This document shows, one piece after another, positions 16,135 through 25,484 of a stretch of DNA of 60,637 nucleotides (the first letter of the stretch is position 1; each line of letters begins with the position of its first letter). Under the pieces are notes generated by a model. The model saw only the letters and a list, made by a program, of their open reading frames with translations, did no database searches and was not told the origin of the DNA. Source of the stretch: an uncultured Afifella sp. (lineage in GTDB: Bacteria; Pseudomonadota; Alphaproteobacteria; Rhizobiales; Afifellaceae). The DNA is taken from the NCBI GenBank assembly GCA_947259045.1, contig CAMYKZ010000026.1, positions 1-60,637 of the forward strand, given 5' to 3'. The position numbers and the translations under genes are program-made.

Positions 16135-17301
16135 CTAGCGCAGCGAAACCCGCTGGCCCGGATGCCGTTCCAGCTTGCCGGCCAGTTCCAGTTCAAGCAG
16201 GCTGACGGAGACTGTCCGGGCGGCAAGGCCGGTCAGCCGCACCACTTCGTCGGCTTCGATGGGCGAGGGGCCGAGCGCCTCGATGATCGCCTGCCGTTCA
16301 CTGTCGAGCGGCTCTTCCGCCGGGCTGACGGGTTCGGGCCGCGGTCTGGCTGCCGGGGATGGCCGGATGTCTTCATCGCCAAGGATCGGCTTCAGCATAC
16401 GGATGACATCGTCTGCCTCCGTCACCAGCACGGCGCCCTGCTTCAAGAGCCGGTTTGCGCCGGCGGCGCGCGGATCGAGCGGCGAGCCGGGCACCGCCAT
16501 GACCTCGCGGTTCTGTTCCAGCGCCATGCGGGCTGTGATCAGTGAGCCGGAGCGTTCGGCCGCTTCCACCACGATGGTGGCCAGGCCAAGGCCGGCAATG
16601 ATACGGTTGCGGCGGGGGAAGTCGCGGGCGCGGGGCTGCCAGCCTAGCGGCATTTCGCTGACACAGGCGCCGCGATTTTCAAGAATTTCGCCAACGAGTT
16701 CATTGTTCTCCGGCGGATAGATCACATCCAGGCCGCCGGCGAAGACCGCGACGGTTCCGGTTGACAGCGAAGCCTGGTGGGCGCTGGTATCGATGCCGCG
16801 GGCCAGGCCGGAAGCGATCGTGAAACCGCTGTCGCCAAGATCGCGTGCGAGCAGTGCCGCCATTTTTCGGCCCGCCGCGGATGCATTGCGTGAGCCGACG
16901 ATCGAGATGATCGGTCTGGCCAGGGCCTCCGTCGAACCGAGCACGGCCAGCAGCGGCGGCGCGCTGTCGCTCTGGCGCAGCCATGGCGGATAGTTGGGTT
17001 CGTCCATGCCGATCTGTCCGATGCCAAGCGAATTTGCAGCCCGGATCTCGGCTTCGGCATCGTCGCGGTTGGAAACCTTGATCCGGCGCGATGCGCCGCC
17101 GCGGTTGGCCATGGCGGGCAGTGCATCAAGGGCGGCTCGGGCGGAGCCTGTCCTGTCAATCAGCATGCGGAAGGCGGCCGGGCCGACATTATCGGAGCGG
17201 ATCAGCTGCAACCAGTCGAGCCGTTCTTCGTCGCTCAGCCAGGTGAGCGGTTTTGCTTCGTCGTGAAGCGGCAGTTCCTGGGCGGGGTGCTGGTCGCTCA
17301 T
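16135..17301 (-). CDS. dprA: DNA-processing protein DprA
   Basis: A 388-residue DprA. An N-terminal helical/SAM-like region ([30 protein letters not shown]) precedes the Rossmann DNA-binding core with [64 protein letters not shown] and [23 protein letters not shown]. The C-terminal winged helix (about 325-388) is present. It loads RecA on incoming single-stranded DNA during transformation. The start at 17301 overlaps the plsY stop (ATGA); longer starts in the frame would overlap plsY heavily. It is part of the pyrB-pyrC-plsY-dprA order typical of Hyphomicrobiales. Confidence 0.95.
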   Translation of the reverse strand: MSDQHPAQELPLHDEAKPLTWLSDEERLDWLQLIRSDNVGPAAFRMLIDRTGSARAALDALPAMANRGGASRRIKVSNRDDAEAEIRAANSLGIGQIGMDEPNYPPWLRQSDSAPPLLAVLGSTEALARPIISIVGSRNASAAGRKMAALLARDLGDSGFTIASGLARGIDTSAHQASLSTGTVAVFAGGLDVIYPPENNELVGEILENRGACVSEMPLGWQPRARDFPRRNRIIAGLGLATIVVEAAERSGSLITARMALEQNREVMAVPGSPLDPRAAGANRLLKQGAVLVTEADDVIRMLKPILGDEDIRPSPAARPRPEPVSPAEEPLDSERQAIIEALGPSPIEADEVVRLTGLAARTVSVSLLELELAGKLERHPGQRVSLR

Positions 17302-17869
17302 GATCCGCCGATCTTTCCTTCCGTGCCGCTCGCAAGGCGGCTGATGTTCTGGCGGTGCCGAAGCCACAGGATCAGCGTGAGGACAAAAAACAATTCCGCC
17401 AGTTGGACGTGGCCGACAAAATAGAGAAACACCGGCGCCGACGCAGTGGCAATCAGCGCCGACAGGGACGAGTAACGGGTGAGGGCGGCGCTTGCCAGCC
17501 AGATCAGCGCTGCGGCGGCAAATGCCAGCCAGTTGAGGCCAAGCAGCAGGCCGAAATAGGTGGCGACACCCTTGCCGCCGCGAAACTTAAGCCAGAACGG
17601 GAAACAATGGCCGATAAAGGCTCCAAACGCTGCCAGAACAGCCGTGTCCGGGCCCCACATCGCGCCCAATGATGCCGCGCCGCCAGTTTATTGCCGGTTC
17701 TTAAGACATTAGTTGCGCCGATGTTGCCGGAACCGATCTTGCGGATGTCTCCGGCCCCGCCAAGCCTGGTGACAATCAGGCCGAACGGGATCGAGCCGAG
17801 CAGATAGCCGCCCGCCAGCGCCGCCAGATAGAATTTCCAGACCAGGCCCCAGCTGATCGGATCAGGCAT
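17298..17869 (-). pseudogene. plsY: Glycerol-3-phosphate acyltransferase PlsY, broken by a small deletion
   Basis: The N-terminal half (from 17869: [40 protein letters not shown]) and the C-terminal half ([37 protein letters not shown], to 17298) are both clearly PlsY, but in different frames. The break is near 17675-17685. About 11-12 residues expected between them (the TLLLDxLKG stretch of the family) are missing, so the lesion is an out-of-frame deletion of roughly 35 bases. PlsY makes lysophosphatidate from acyl-phosphate and is usually essential. The gene sits 3 bases after the pyrC-like gene and overlaps dprA. Confidence 0.88.
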
Positions 17870-17872
17870 CCG

Positions 17873-19219
17873 CTATCTCCCCCCAATGCACTTGGCGATA
17901 CCGTTCTCGTGGCTGTAAATCATGCGCCCTGCGAGCCAAGTCTGCAATACCATGCCGGTGAGACGTGCGCCTTCGAAAGCGGTGTTGCGCGAGCGGGACC
18001 TAAGATTGCCCTCGGTGACGATCCACGGCCGGTCCAGATCGACAACGGCGAAATCCGCTGCCGCGCCCGGCTTCAGGGTGCCGGCGTCCAGGCCAAGAAT
18101 CGCGCCAGGGCGCGTGCTCATCGCGTCGATCAGGCGGAGCAGGGAGACGCTGTCATCATGCACCAGCCGAAGGCCGGCCGCGAGCAGCGTCTCCAGCCCG
18201 ACCGCGCCATCAGCGGCTTCGGCAAACGGCTGGCGCTTGCCTTCCACATCCTGCGGGTCGTGCCCGGAGACCAGCACGTCGAGTGTGCCGTCGGCCAGCG
18301 CCTCGACCATTGCAAGGCGGTCGTCCTCGCTGCGCAGCGGCGGGGCCATTTTAAAGAAAGTGCGGTAGGGACCGACATCCAGTTCGTTCAGTGTCAGGTG
18401 ATGGATCGACGCGCCGGCGGTTACGTTGATCCCGGCCTCCTTGGCACGGCGCACCGACCAGAGTGCTTGTTCGCATGAAATCTGTGCGGCGTGGTAATTG
18501 CCGCCGGTCAGCCGTGCCAGCCGCAGGTCACGATCGAGCACGATCGTTTCGGCTTCACGCGGGATGCCGGGCAGGCCAAGACGTGTGGCGGTTTCGCCCT
18601 CGTTCATGACACCGGCGCGGGCGAGCATCTGATCTTCGGTGAAATGAACGATTGTGGCGTCAAAATCGCGTGCATAGGTCAGCGCATTGCGCATCACCTG
18701 GGCGTTGGCCACCGACGTGCGGCCCTGCGTGAAGGCAACCGCGCCGGCGTCTTTCAGCAGACCGAATTCGCTGAGCTCCTCGCCGGCCATGGCTTTTGTG
18801 ATCGCGGCCATCGGATGGACCCGGACGACGGCGGTATCGCGGGCGCGGCGCAATATGAAATCGACCAGGGCGGGATCGTCGATCATCGGGTCGGTATCGG
18901 GCATGGTGATTATCGTGGTAACGCCGCCGGCGGCCGCTGCATGGCTGGCCGTTTCCAGGGTTTCGCGATGTTCGCCGCCCGGCTCGCCGACAAACACCCG
19001 CATGTCGACGAGGCCCGGAATGATCGTCTTGCCGCCAATGTCGATGATCCGGGTGCCTTCAGGTACGCCCTGGCCTTTGGCATCCGCTCCGGCTGCAACG
19101 ATTTTTCCACCGTCAACCAGCATGGCGCCGGGCTCGTCAAGGTCACGGGCAGGGTCGACGATCCTTGCATTGTCGAGGAAGACGGGCTGGCTCACGTTTG
19201 TCGGGTCCCCTGGGTTCAT
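17873..19219 (-). CDS. pyrC: Dihydroorotase-like protein, probably inactive (PyrX type)
   Basis: A 448-residue amidohydrolase-fold protein of the class I dihydroorotase family, 4 bases downstream of pyrB. The metal-binding HxH expected after the first strand is replaced (GLVDMRVFVGEPGGEHRET), so two His ligands are lost. The region normally carrying the catalytic Asp reads VSGHDPQDVEGKRQPFAEA. Such PyrC-like subunits are known in Pseudomonas (PyrC') and are required structurally for the PyrB aspartate transcarbamoylase. I infer that role here; a true dihydroorotase should be encoded elsewhere. It often gets annotated simply as pyrC. Confidence 0.88.
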   Translation of the reverse strand: MNPGDPTNVSQPVFLDNARIVDPARDLDEPGAMLVDGGKIVAAGADAKGQGVPEGTRIIDIGGKTIIPGLVDMRVFVGEPGGEHRETLETASHAAAAGGVTTIITMPDTDPMIDDPALVDFILRRARDTAVVRVHPMAAITKAMAGEELSEFGLLKDAGAVAFTQGRTSVANAQVMRNALTYARDFDATIVHFTEDQMLARAGVMNEGETATRLGLPGIPREAETIVLDRDLRLARLTGGNYHAAQISCEQALWSVRRAKEAGINVTAGASIHHLTLNELDVGPYRTFFKMAPPLRSEDDRLAMVEALADGTLDVLVSGHDPQDVEGKRQPFAEAADGAVGLETLLAAGLRLVHDDSVSLLRLIDAMSTRPGAILGLDAGTLKPGAAADFAVVDLDRPWIVTEGNLRSRSRNTAFEGARLTGMVLQTWLAGRMIYSHENGIAKCIGGR

Positions 19220-19223
19220 TTCG

Positions 19224-20186
19224 TCACCGGTTCGGCAGATGTCGCGCCAGGGCCTGCAATGTGGCCATGCGCACGGCGACGCCCATCTCCACCTGTTCGC
19301 GGATCACGCTGCGGTTTCCGTCGGCGATCAGCGGGTCGATTTCCACGCCGCGGTTCATCGGTCCCGGATGCATGACGATGGCGTCGGGCTTGGCATAAGC
19401 GAGCTTGTGTTCATCGAGGCCGAAATAACGAAAATATTCCCGGACACTGGGCACGAAAGATCCGGTCATGCGTTCACGCTGCAGGCGCAGCATCATGACG
19501 ACATCGGCGCCGTTGAGGCCTCCGCGCATGTCGGTGTGGATTTCCACGCCGAGCCGGTCGGCCGCCGCCGGCAGAAGCGTTGAGGGAGCGACAATGCGCA
19601 CTCGGGCGCCCATGGCGCTGAGCAGCAGGATATTGGAGCGGGCAACACGGGAATGGCGGATATCACCGCAGATCGCCACCACCAGCCCGGCAAGCCGTTT
19701 TTTGTGGCGGCGGATCGTCAGCGCGTCGAGCAGGGCCTGGGTTGGGTGTTCATGAGCGCCGTCGCCGGCATTGATCACCGAACATTCGACCTTCTGGGCC
19801 AGAAGCTCCACCGCGCCTGCGGAATGATGGCGGATGACCAGAATGTCGGGATGCATGGCGTTCAGCGTCATGGCCGTATCGACCAGGGTTTCGCCCTTCT
19901 TCACCGAGGACGACGAGACGGCCATGTTCATGACATCGGCGCCGAGGCGCTTGCCGGCCAGTTCAAACGACGACTGGGTGCGGGTGGAGGCTTCAAAGAA
20001 CAGATTGATCTGGGTTCGGCCGCGCAGGGTGGATTTTTTCTTCTCCACCTGACGGCTGACTTCGATCTCCGATTCGGCAAGATCGAGCAGGGCGGTTATG
20101 TCCTGCGGGGTCAATCCGGCGATGCCCAGAAGGTGCCGGTGCGGGTATGTTTGCGTCGGGTCCATTAAAAACGTGGCTATAGGCAC
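19224..20186 (-). CDS. pyrB: Aspartate carbamoyltransferase, catalytic subunit
   Basis: A 320-residue PyrB of normal length. Carbamoyl phosphate binding is marked by [20 protein letters not shown], with [19 protein letters not shown] and [17 protein letters not shown]; the aspartate site by [10 protein letters not shown] and [12 protein letters not shown]. It catalyses the first committed step of pyrimidine synthesis. The start is either the GTG at 20186 or the ATG at 20165 ([14 protein letters not shown]). It heads the pyrB-pyrC-like-plsY-dprA block and is divergent from the AidB-like gene with 53 bases between. No PyrI regulatory subunit is present. Confidence 0.95.
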   Translation of the reverse strand: MPIATFLMDPTQTYPHRHLLGIAGLTPQDITALLDLAESEIEVSRQVEKKKSTLRGRTQINLFFEASTRTQSSFELAGKRLGADVMNMAVSSSSVKKGETLVDTAMTLNAMHPDILVIRHHSAGAVELLAQKVECSVINAGDGAHEHPTQALLDALTIRRHKKRLAGLVVAICGDIRHSRVARSNILLLSAMGARVRIVAPSTLLPAAADRLGVEIHTDMRGGLNGADVVMMLRLQRERMTGSFVPSVREYFRYFGLDEHKLAYAKPDAIVMHPGPMNRGVEIDPLIADGNRSVIREQVEMGVAVRMATLQALARHLPNR

Positions 20187-20239
20187 TTATGTGCCTTGCA
20201 GCAACAGCAATCGGACGGTGATAGTGTGTTTCAACAAAG

Positions 20240-21898
20240 ATGAGCGATTCGATGGGCAATAATGGCTATAAAACCCACGATGTACTGAATCAGTCTCCGC
20301 GTATCGGCAGCATCAACCTTCTGGACACGGATCCGCTGCTGGACCGGACCGCTGCCGGATTCCCCGACAGCGTGCGGGCAAGCCTTTCACAGTCGGGCGC
20401 CTTCTGGGGATCGGCTGAGGCGCGGGAGTTCGCCCGCCTCGCCAATATCAATCCGCCGGAACTGGACCGCTTTGACGCCAGGGGCGCGCGTATCGATGAA
20501 GTCTCGTTCCATCCCGCCTACCATGCGCTGATGCGCCGGTCGGTATCGGCCGGGCTGCATTGTTCCGCCTGGCTGAACGATCCCGACGAGGCCGGCGTCC
20601 GCCACCGGGCTCGGGCGGCGCGGCTTTACATGACTGCCCAGGCCGAGTGCGGCCATATCTGTCCGATGACGATGACCAATGCATCCTTCGCAGCGATTCG
20701 CCAGGCGCCGGATATCTTTGCCGCCTGGGCGCCGCGGATGTTTTCCAAGACCTATGACCGCTCATTCCGGCCGCCTTCGGAGAAGAAGGGCGTCACTATC
20801 GGCATGGCGATGACGGAAAAGCAGGGCGGCAGCGATGTGCGCGCCAATACCACCAAGGCGGTGCTGTCGTCCCAGGACGGTCTCTATCATATTACCGGCC
20901 ACAAATGGTTCATGTCGGCGCCGATGTCGGATGCGTTCCTGATGCTGGCCCAGACGGACGACGGGCTGAGCTGCTTTCTGGTGCCCAGGTTCCGGTTCGA
21001 CGGTACGCTGAACGGCATCCGCCTTGAGCGGTTGAAGAACAAGCTCGGCAACCGCTCCAACGCCTCCAGCGAAGCGGAATTCGATCAGGCGTCGGGCTGG
21101 CTGATCGGCGAAGACGGGCGTGGCATCGCAACCATCCTGGAAATGGTGACGCTGACGCGGCTTGATTGCGCCGTCGCCTCCGCCGGATTGATGCGGGCGG
21201 GTTTTGCCGAAGTGGTGCACCATGCCAGGCACCGGACGGCATTCGGCAAGCCGCTGATCGAGCAACCGCTGATGACCAGGGTGCTGGCGGACATGGCGCT
21301 GGACCTGGCCGGCGCGCTGGCGCTGACCATGCGCCTTGCCGAAGCCTTTGACCGGCAAGGCGACAGCCCGGCCGAGGCCGCCTACGCCAGGCTGCTGACC
21401 CCGTGCGTCAAATACTGGGTTTGCAAGAGTGCGCCGCCATTTCTTTACGAGGCGATGGAGTGCCTGGGCGGCAACGGTTATGTCGAAGACAGCATTTTGC
21501 CGCGGCTTTACCGCGAGGCGCCGGTCAATGCGATCTGGGAAGGGTCGGGAAACATTATGGCGCTCGATGTTCTGCGTGCCATCGAAAAGGACGAGGCCCA
21601 ACTGGATCTTGTGCTCGATGTTTTCAAGGAGGAACTGGGCGGCGGATCGTCGGCGGCGACCGACGTCCTGCGCGCCGCCGTGTCGGTGACGCGTGAAGAC
21701 GAGGGCACGGCCCGGATCCTGACGGAACAACTCGCGCTGACCGCCGCGGCTGCGGCCCTGAGGCGGGAATTCCCGCCGGTATTCGCCGATGCTTTTGTCG
21801 AGACCCGGCTTGGCCGGCCGTGGCGGGCAACCTATGGCATGCTGGATGCGCGTTTCGATCTGCGTGCGGTGCTGGATTATATCTGCCCGGCCATGTAG
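20240..21898 (+). CDS. Acyl-CoA dehydrogenase, AidB-like
   Basis: A 552-residue flavoprotein of the AidB subgroup: it is longer than ordinary acyl-CoA dehydrogenases, with a roughly 170-residue N-terminal part before the family's MAMTEKQGGSDVRANTT motif, and has CLGGNGYVEDSILPRLYREAPVNAIWEGSGNIMALDV near the C-terminal FAD site. E. coli AidB is part of the adaptive response to alkylation damage and binds DNA; whether this homologue does so is unknown. It lies on the opposite strand between pyrB and ruvX, genes that are normally adjacent, with the DUF2235 gene following. Confidence 0.88.
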   Translation: MSDSMGNNGYKTHDVLNQSPRIGSINLLDTDPLLDRTAAGFPDSVRASLSQSGAFWGSAEAREFARLANINPPELDRFDARGARIDEVSFHPAYHALMRRSVSAGLHCSAWLNDPDEAGVRHRARAARLYMTAQAECGHICPMTMTNASFAAIRQAPDIFAAWAPRMFSKTYDRSFRPPSEKKGVTIGMAMTEKQGGSDVRANTTKAVLSSQDGLYHITGHKWFMSAPMSDAFLMLAQTDDGLSCFLVPRFRFDGTLNGIRLERLKNKLGNRSNASSEAEFDQASGWLIGEDGRGIATILEMVTLTRLDCAVASAGLMRAGFAEVVHHARHRTAFGKPLIEQPLMTRVLADMALDLAGALALTMRLAEAFDRQGDSPAEAAYARLLTPCVKYWVCKSAPPFLYEAMECLGGNGYVEDSILPRLYREAPVNAIWEGSGNIMALDVLRAIEKDEAQLDLVLDVFKEELGGGSSAATDVLRAAVSVTREDEGTARILTEQLALTAAAAALRREFPPVFADAFVETRLGRPWRATYGMLDARFDLRAVLDYICPAM

Positions 21899-21984
21899 TT
21901 CGGCCTGCTTGAGATCGGCGCTTAATTCACCCCTTGATTGTGGTTATGATGGCCACATCCGAGGCGGAGCGGAGGGCGGCGGAT

Positions 21985-23208
21985 ATGGCCAGGAACATTG
22001 TCATTTTCTCAGACGGCACGGGCAACACGCGTGGCGATGGCAGTCCGACGAACGTTGAACGGTTGTTTGACTTCTGCCTTAACGGTCTGCCCGATCCGTT
22101 GCCCGACGACGCGGCTCTGCGGCGTCTGCTTGACCGGGACAGCCCGGATCACGATGGATTTCAACAGCTTTGCTTTTACAATGCCGGCGTCGGCGCTGAA
22201 TTGGGCGATCTGATCGGCCGTCTGATCGGCAGGGGCATTTCCCGCAATATTCGCGATTGTTACGAATTTCTGGTCAAGGTTTATCAGCCCGGCGACAGGA
22301 TTTTCCTGTTCGGATTCAGCCGCGGCGCCTATACCGTGCGCTCTCTGGCCGGTCTGATAGGCCTGACCGGCATCGCCAACCGCATGTTCAGGGAAGACGA
22401 CGGCGGAACCCAGGATCTGCTGCTTGATCCGGATCGGCGCAAGAAGATCGTGCGCAAAGCCTACGACGTTTACAAGACCGGCTACGGCGAAGGGCGCGCG
22501 GGCAAAGACCGCCGAAGCGCCGCCGGCCGGGCTTTCCGGGAGCGGTATTCCTATGCCGAACATTTGCCCGGCGGAAAAAGCTGCGCGGTCTATTTTATCG
22601 GCGTCTGGGATACGGTCCGCTCGCTCGGGCTTGCGCTTGGCATCGGCGATATCGAACTGACGATCCATCCACACCGGTTCCACAATCACGACCTCAGCGA
22701 CCATGTCCCGTTTGCTTTCCATGGCCTTTCGGTCGACGATAACCGGTATCCCTTTCATCCGACGATCTGGAATGAACCCCGCGGTTATCCCGCACAATTG
22801 GCGCGAAACGGCCAGACGTTCGAGCAGATCTGGTTCCCCGGCATGCATTCCGATGTCGGTGGTGGCGTGGACGACCGGCGGCTTTCCGATATTGCATTGC
22901 AGTGGATGATCGACAAATCGCAGGTTCCGCCTCTGCCGATCCTGTTTGACGGCGGCGTCAAGCCGGTTCTGACCGGCGACGCCGTCGAGGGCCGTTTCTA
23001 CAATGTATACAAATCAATCTGGGCCAGATTGTTTTACCGCAAAGCCGACAGGACAGTCGCCAAGGGTATCCAGAGGCCAACCTCGAAAAAGATCAAGAGG
23101 ACCGGCGACGCTGATTTGACCGACGCCTGGCGTGACCGCATGAAAGTTCTGTTTGATCACGATTATAATCCCAGGCACATGCGCGATCATCCGGAGTTTC
23201 CAGATTGA
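21985..23208 (+). CDS. DUF2235 alpha/beta-hydrolase (Tle1-like)
   Basis: A 407-residue protein of the DUF2235 family. It begins RNIVIFSDGTGNTRGDG, has the nucleophile elbow FLFGFSRGAYTVRSLAG (GxSxG type) around residue 105, then FIGVWDTVRSLG, and the downstream acid/His region WFPGMHSDVGGGVDDRRLSD. Some DUF2235 proteins are type VI secretion phospholipase effectors (Tle1); many others are stand-alone, and no secretion or immunity gene is seen nearby. The start at 21985 was chosen because GGAGGG precedes it and the family begins there. It converges on ruvX, leaving 12 bases. Confidence 0.88.
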   Translation: MARNIVIFSDGTGNTRGDGSPTNVERLFDFCLNGLPDPLPDDAALRRLLDRDSPDHDGFQQLCFYNAGVGAELGDLIGRLIGRGISRNIRDCYEFLVKVYQPGDRIFLFGFSRGAYTVRSLAGLIGLTGIANRMFREDDGGTQDLLLDPDRRKKIVRKAYDVYKTGYGEGRAGKDRRSAAGRAFRERYSYAEHLPGGKSCAVYFIGVWDTVRSLGLALGIGDIELTIHPHRFHNHDLSDHVPFAFHGLSVDDNRYPFHPTIWNEPRGYPAQLARNGQTFEQIWFPGMHSDVGGGVDDRRLSDIALQWMIDKSQVPPLPILFDGGVKPVLTGDAVEGRFYNVYKSIWARLFYRKADRTVAKGIQRPTSKKIKRTGDADLTDAWRDRMKVLFDHDYNPRHMRDHPEFPD

Positions 23209-23220
23209 GGGCAGCGAAAC

Positions 23221-23709
23221 TCAGGGCCGGGATCTTTCCAGCACCGCGAGCCTGTCGAGCGCGCCCTGGAGGATGATGCCGGCGGCGGCGGCATCGATCT
23301 TTTGCGCCCGCTTTTTGCGCGACACATCCGCGGCAATCATCACCCGCTCGGCGGCAACCGTGGACAGCCGCTCGTCCCAGAAGACGATCGGCAGTTCGGT
23401 CTTGCCCTTAAGCGACCGGGCAAACGCCCGGGTTGCCTGGGCGCGGGGGCCTTCGGTGCCGTTCATGTTGACCGGCAGGCCGATGACAAACCCGGCAATG
23501 TCGTGATCGGCGCAGACCGCAAGCAATAATTCGGCGTCTTTGGTGAACTTTGTACGCCGGATGGTCTGCAGCGGCGTGGCGATGCCGCGATTGACGTCGG
23601 ACAGCGCCAGCCCGATGGTCTTGGTTCCGAGGTCGAGACCGAGCAGGCGCTGACCAGACGCGATCTGCGCGGGCAGGTCTTCAATCGGGATGTCGGGTGC
23701 TGTTGCCAT
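23221..23709 (-). CDS. ruvX: Holliday junction resolvase-like protein RuvX/YqgF
   Basis: A 162-residue RNase H-fold protein: [18 protein letters not shown] at the first strand, [24 protein letters not shown] in the middle, [13 protein letters not shown] and the final [16 protein letters not shown]. The three acidic residues of the active site are present. YqgF proteins process 16S rRNA precursors and/or branched DNA. In related genomes ruvX stands directly before pyrB on the same strand; here two plus-strand genes separate them. The start at 23709 gives the usual N-terminus; longer frames are not family-like. Confidence 0.92.
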   Translation of the reverse strand: MATAPDIPIEDLPAQIASGQRLLGLDLGTKTIGLALSDVNRGIATPLQTIRRTKFTKDAELLLAVCADHDIAGFVIGLPVNMNGTEGPRAQATRAFARSLKGKTELPIVFWDERLSTVAAERVMIAADVSRKKRAQKIDAAAAGIILQGALDRLAVLERSRP

Positions 23710-23811
23710 CGCCGGGCACATAGCAGGTCCGGTGTGTTGCGGCGAGCGGAAAGCGCATTCTGAACGGTTCACAGACAGACCGTCGGACTGAATGACCGCC
23801 GCTGCCGCAAT

Positions 23812-24303
23812 TCACTGGGTCGCAGGCGCGATTGGCGAATAAAGCGGTACCGCGGAAATCGACATCTTTGCGGAACCGTCCTGAACCTGTCTGGAGTGAG
23901 CCAGATAGACAAGCGTATTGTTCTTCTTGTCGTAAACCCGGTTTATGACGAGCTTTTTCCAGATCAGCGAGCGCCGGTTCTTGAAGATTTCCTCGCCGCT
24001 TTCGTCCATGTCGATATCGCCGAGCACGATCGGTCCGGTCTGGCGGCAATCGATTGACGAGTTGGAGGGATCCTCGAACCAGTTGCCTTTCTGCAGCCGG
24101 TCGATCACGCCGCGTTCGAAATAGGACACATAGCAGGTGACGCCTTCCACCTTCGGGTCGGAGACTGTCTCGATGATGATAGCGTTGCCGAGCCAGTCGA
24201 CCCCGACTTCGCCGATTTCCTCCGCCGTCGCCGCCACCGGGATGCTCAACGCCAGCAGAAATGCCGTCAAGACCACGCCGGCAATCAGTTGGTGTCGGGT
24301 CAT
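23812..24303 (-). CDS. creA: CreA family periplasmic protein
   Basis: 163 residues with a signal peptide (hydrophobic stretch ending SIPVAATA), then the CreA core: IGEVGVDWLGNAIIIETVSDPKVEGVTCYVSYFERG, FEDPSNSSIDCRQTGPI, and FKNRRSLIWKKLVINRVYDKKNNTLVYLAHSRQVQDGS. Two conserved Cys are present. CreA is widespread with no established biochemical role. The ATG at 24303 was chosen because it directly precedes the signal peptide. It follows the DUF892 gene by 74 bases. Confidence 0.92.
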   Translation of the reverse strand: MTRHQLIAGVVLTAFLLALSIPVAATAEEIGEVGVDWLGNAIIIETVSDPKVEGVTCYVSYFERGVIDRLQKGNWFEDPSNSSIDCRQTGPIVLGDIDMDESGEEIFKNRRSLIWKKLVINRVYDKKNNTLVYLAHSRQVQDGSAKMSISAVPLYSPIAPATQ

Positions 24304-24377
24304 CGAATGCCCGGTTCTCTGTGCCGTGACAGTACGCCGGCGATGGCCTGGCCGGAACAGTGCCGAAGCGCTGCCGA

Positions 24378-24872
24378 TCATGCCTTCGCCTTCTTGTTCA
24401 GTTTGTCTTCCGCCAGCCGCGTCAGCTTGCTGTCGGTGTCTTTTTCCTCAGCCAACGTGTCGCGCAGAACGTTCTTGGCCTCATCCAGACCGAGCCGCTG
24501 GGCCCAGGCGATCAACGAACCGTAGCGGGCGATTTCGTAATGCTCGGCCGCCTGCGCTGCAGCGACGATTGCCGCATCCCGGGTCACGCCGTCCTTTGTC
24601 TCGCTCATGATATCATTGGCTTCTTCGATGATGCCGTCGATTGCAGGACATTTCTTTCCGGCGGCTTTCACGCCACAGATCTTGAATACTTTTTCAAGCC
24701 GATCGATATGTTTTTCGGTTTCCTTCTGATGAAGCTTGAACCCCTTCTTGAGTGAAGCATCGGTGGCCTTGGCTTCCATCTTCGGCAGCGCTTTCAGAAG
24801 TTGCTTCTCAGCGTAATAGACATCTTTCAGAGTGTGAATGAACAGGTCTTTGAGATTTTTGGGGCCGGACAT
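24378..24872 (-). CDS. Ferritin-like DUF892 protein (YciE family)
   Basis: A 164-residue four-helix ferritin-like protein: LFIHTLKDVYYAEKQLLKALPKM in helix 1 (with the Glu ligand), a Glu/His helix KLHQKETEKHIDRLEKVF, then EHYEIARYGSLIAWAQRLG and LAEEKDTDSKLTRLAE. The di-metal ligands appear intact. YciE/DUF892 proteins are stress-associated, with poorly known function. The start at 24872 matches the family N-terminus (MSGPKNLKDLF). A GGAAC-N17-GTT promoter 64 bases upstream suggests control by the alphaproteobacterial general stress sigma factor EcfG. Confidence 0.93.
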   Translation of the reverse strand: MSGPKNLKDLFIHTLKDVYYAEKQLLKALPKMEAKATDASLKKGFKLHQKETEKHIDRLEKVFKICGVKAAGKKCPAIDGIIEEANDIMSETKDGVTRDAAIVAAAQAAEHYEIARYGSLIAWAQRLGLDEAKNVLRDTLAEEKDTDSKLTRLAEDKLNKKAKA

Positions 24873-24935
24873 TGTGTTTTCCCTTCGTGACAACCGCAAT
24901 TGATCATGCCCGTGAGCCGGGCGGGTCACACGGTA

Positions 24936-24960
24936 AACACCGGTCGGCGGTAAAAGTTCC
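24936..24960 (-). promoter_or_regulatory. Putative EcfG-type stress promoter of the DUF892 gene
   Basis: On the minus strand GGAAC (24960-24956), 17 bases, GTT (24938-24936): the known alphaproteobacterial general-stress (EcfG) promoter pattern. It ends 64 bases before the DUF892 start codon. The sigma factor gene itself is not in the window. Confidence 0.55.
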
Positions 24961-24974
24961 GGCCCGGGCAAATT

Positions 24975-25430
24975 TCAGTCGATATCGATCTCGGCCGGTT
25001 CAGACGAATAGCCGGTTGCGTGGATTGCGCCGATTGCGCAGGTTTCATCTTTTTCAGACGTATCTCCGCTGATCCCGACGGCTCCGATCGTGCAGCCATC
25101 ATTGTCCTCAACCAGCACGCCGCCGGCAACCGGGATGAGCCTGCCGTCGGAGGCGTTTGCGAGCGCGTTCTGAAACGCAGGGCGGTCGGACAGGCGCTCG
25201 CCGATCAGACGGCTGGATATGCCCATGCCGAGCGCACCCCAGGCTTTGCCAAGGGCGATATCGAAACGAAGAAGGCCTGAGCCGTCTTCGCTTTTGGCGG
25301 CGATGATTTTTCCGCCCGCGTCCAGCACGACGACCGTCAGCGGCGACAGGTCTTCCTGCCTGCCGGATCTGATCGCCTCGTCGACAATCCGGCCGGCCGC
25401 TTCCAGTGGCAGTGTTGTCTTCAGTTTCAT
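24975..25430 (-). CDS. GlcG/HbpS-like heme-binding family protein
   Basis: A 151-residue single-domain protein of the GlcG/HbpS (DUF336) family: LTVVVLDAGGKIIAAKSEDGSG early on, FDIALGKAWGALGMGISSR, LIPVAGGVLVEDNDGCTIGAVGISGDTSEKDE, and the final ETCAIGAIHATG. Some members bind heme or cobalamin, others have unknown roles. There is no signal peptide, so it is probably cytoplasmic. The start at 25430 follows GGAGAAA. It lies just upstream of the DUF892 gene on the same strand, and that gene's stress promoter lies between them. Confidence 0.88.
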   Translation of the reverse strand: MKLKTTLPLEAAGRIVDEAIRSGRQEDLSPLTVVVLDAGGKIIAAKSEDGSGLLRFDIALGKAWGALGMGISSRLIGERLSDRPAFQNALANASDGRLIPVAGGVLVEDNDGCTIGAVGISGDTSEKDETCAIGAIHATGYSSEPAEIDID

Positions 25431-25484
25431 TGCCGTTTCTCCATTTTGAAACCGCCGCACTTGTTGTCGCTGGCAGCCATGGTT

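Noticed and set aside
20762..21730. A 322-codon minus-strand frame inside the AidB-like gene
   Set aside because: It is the antisense shadow of a clear acyl-CoA dehydrogenase.
21985..23208. Type VI secretion effector with immunity gene
   Set aside because: DUF2235 alone is not enough; no vgrG, PAAR, adaptor or immunity gene is next to it.
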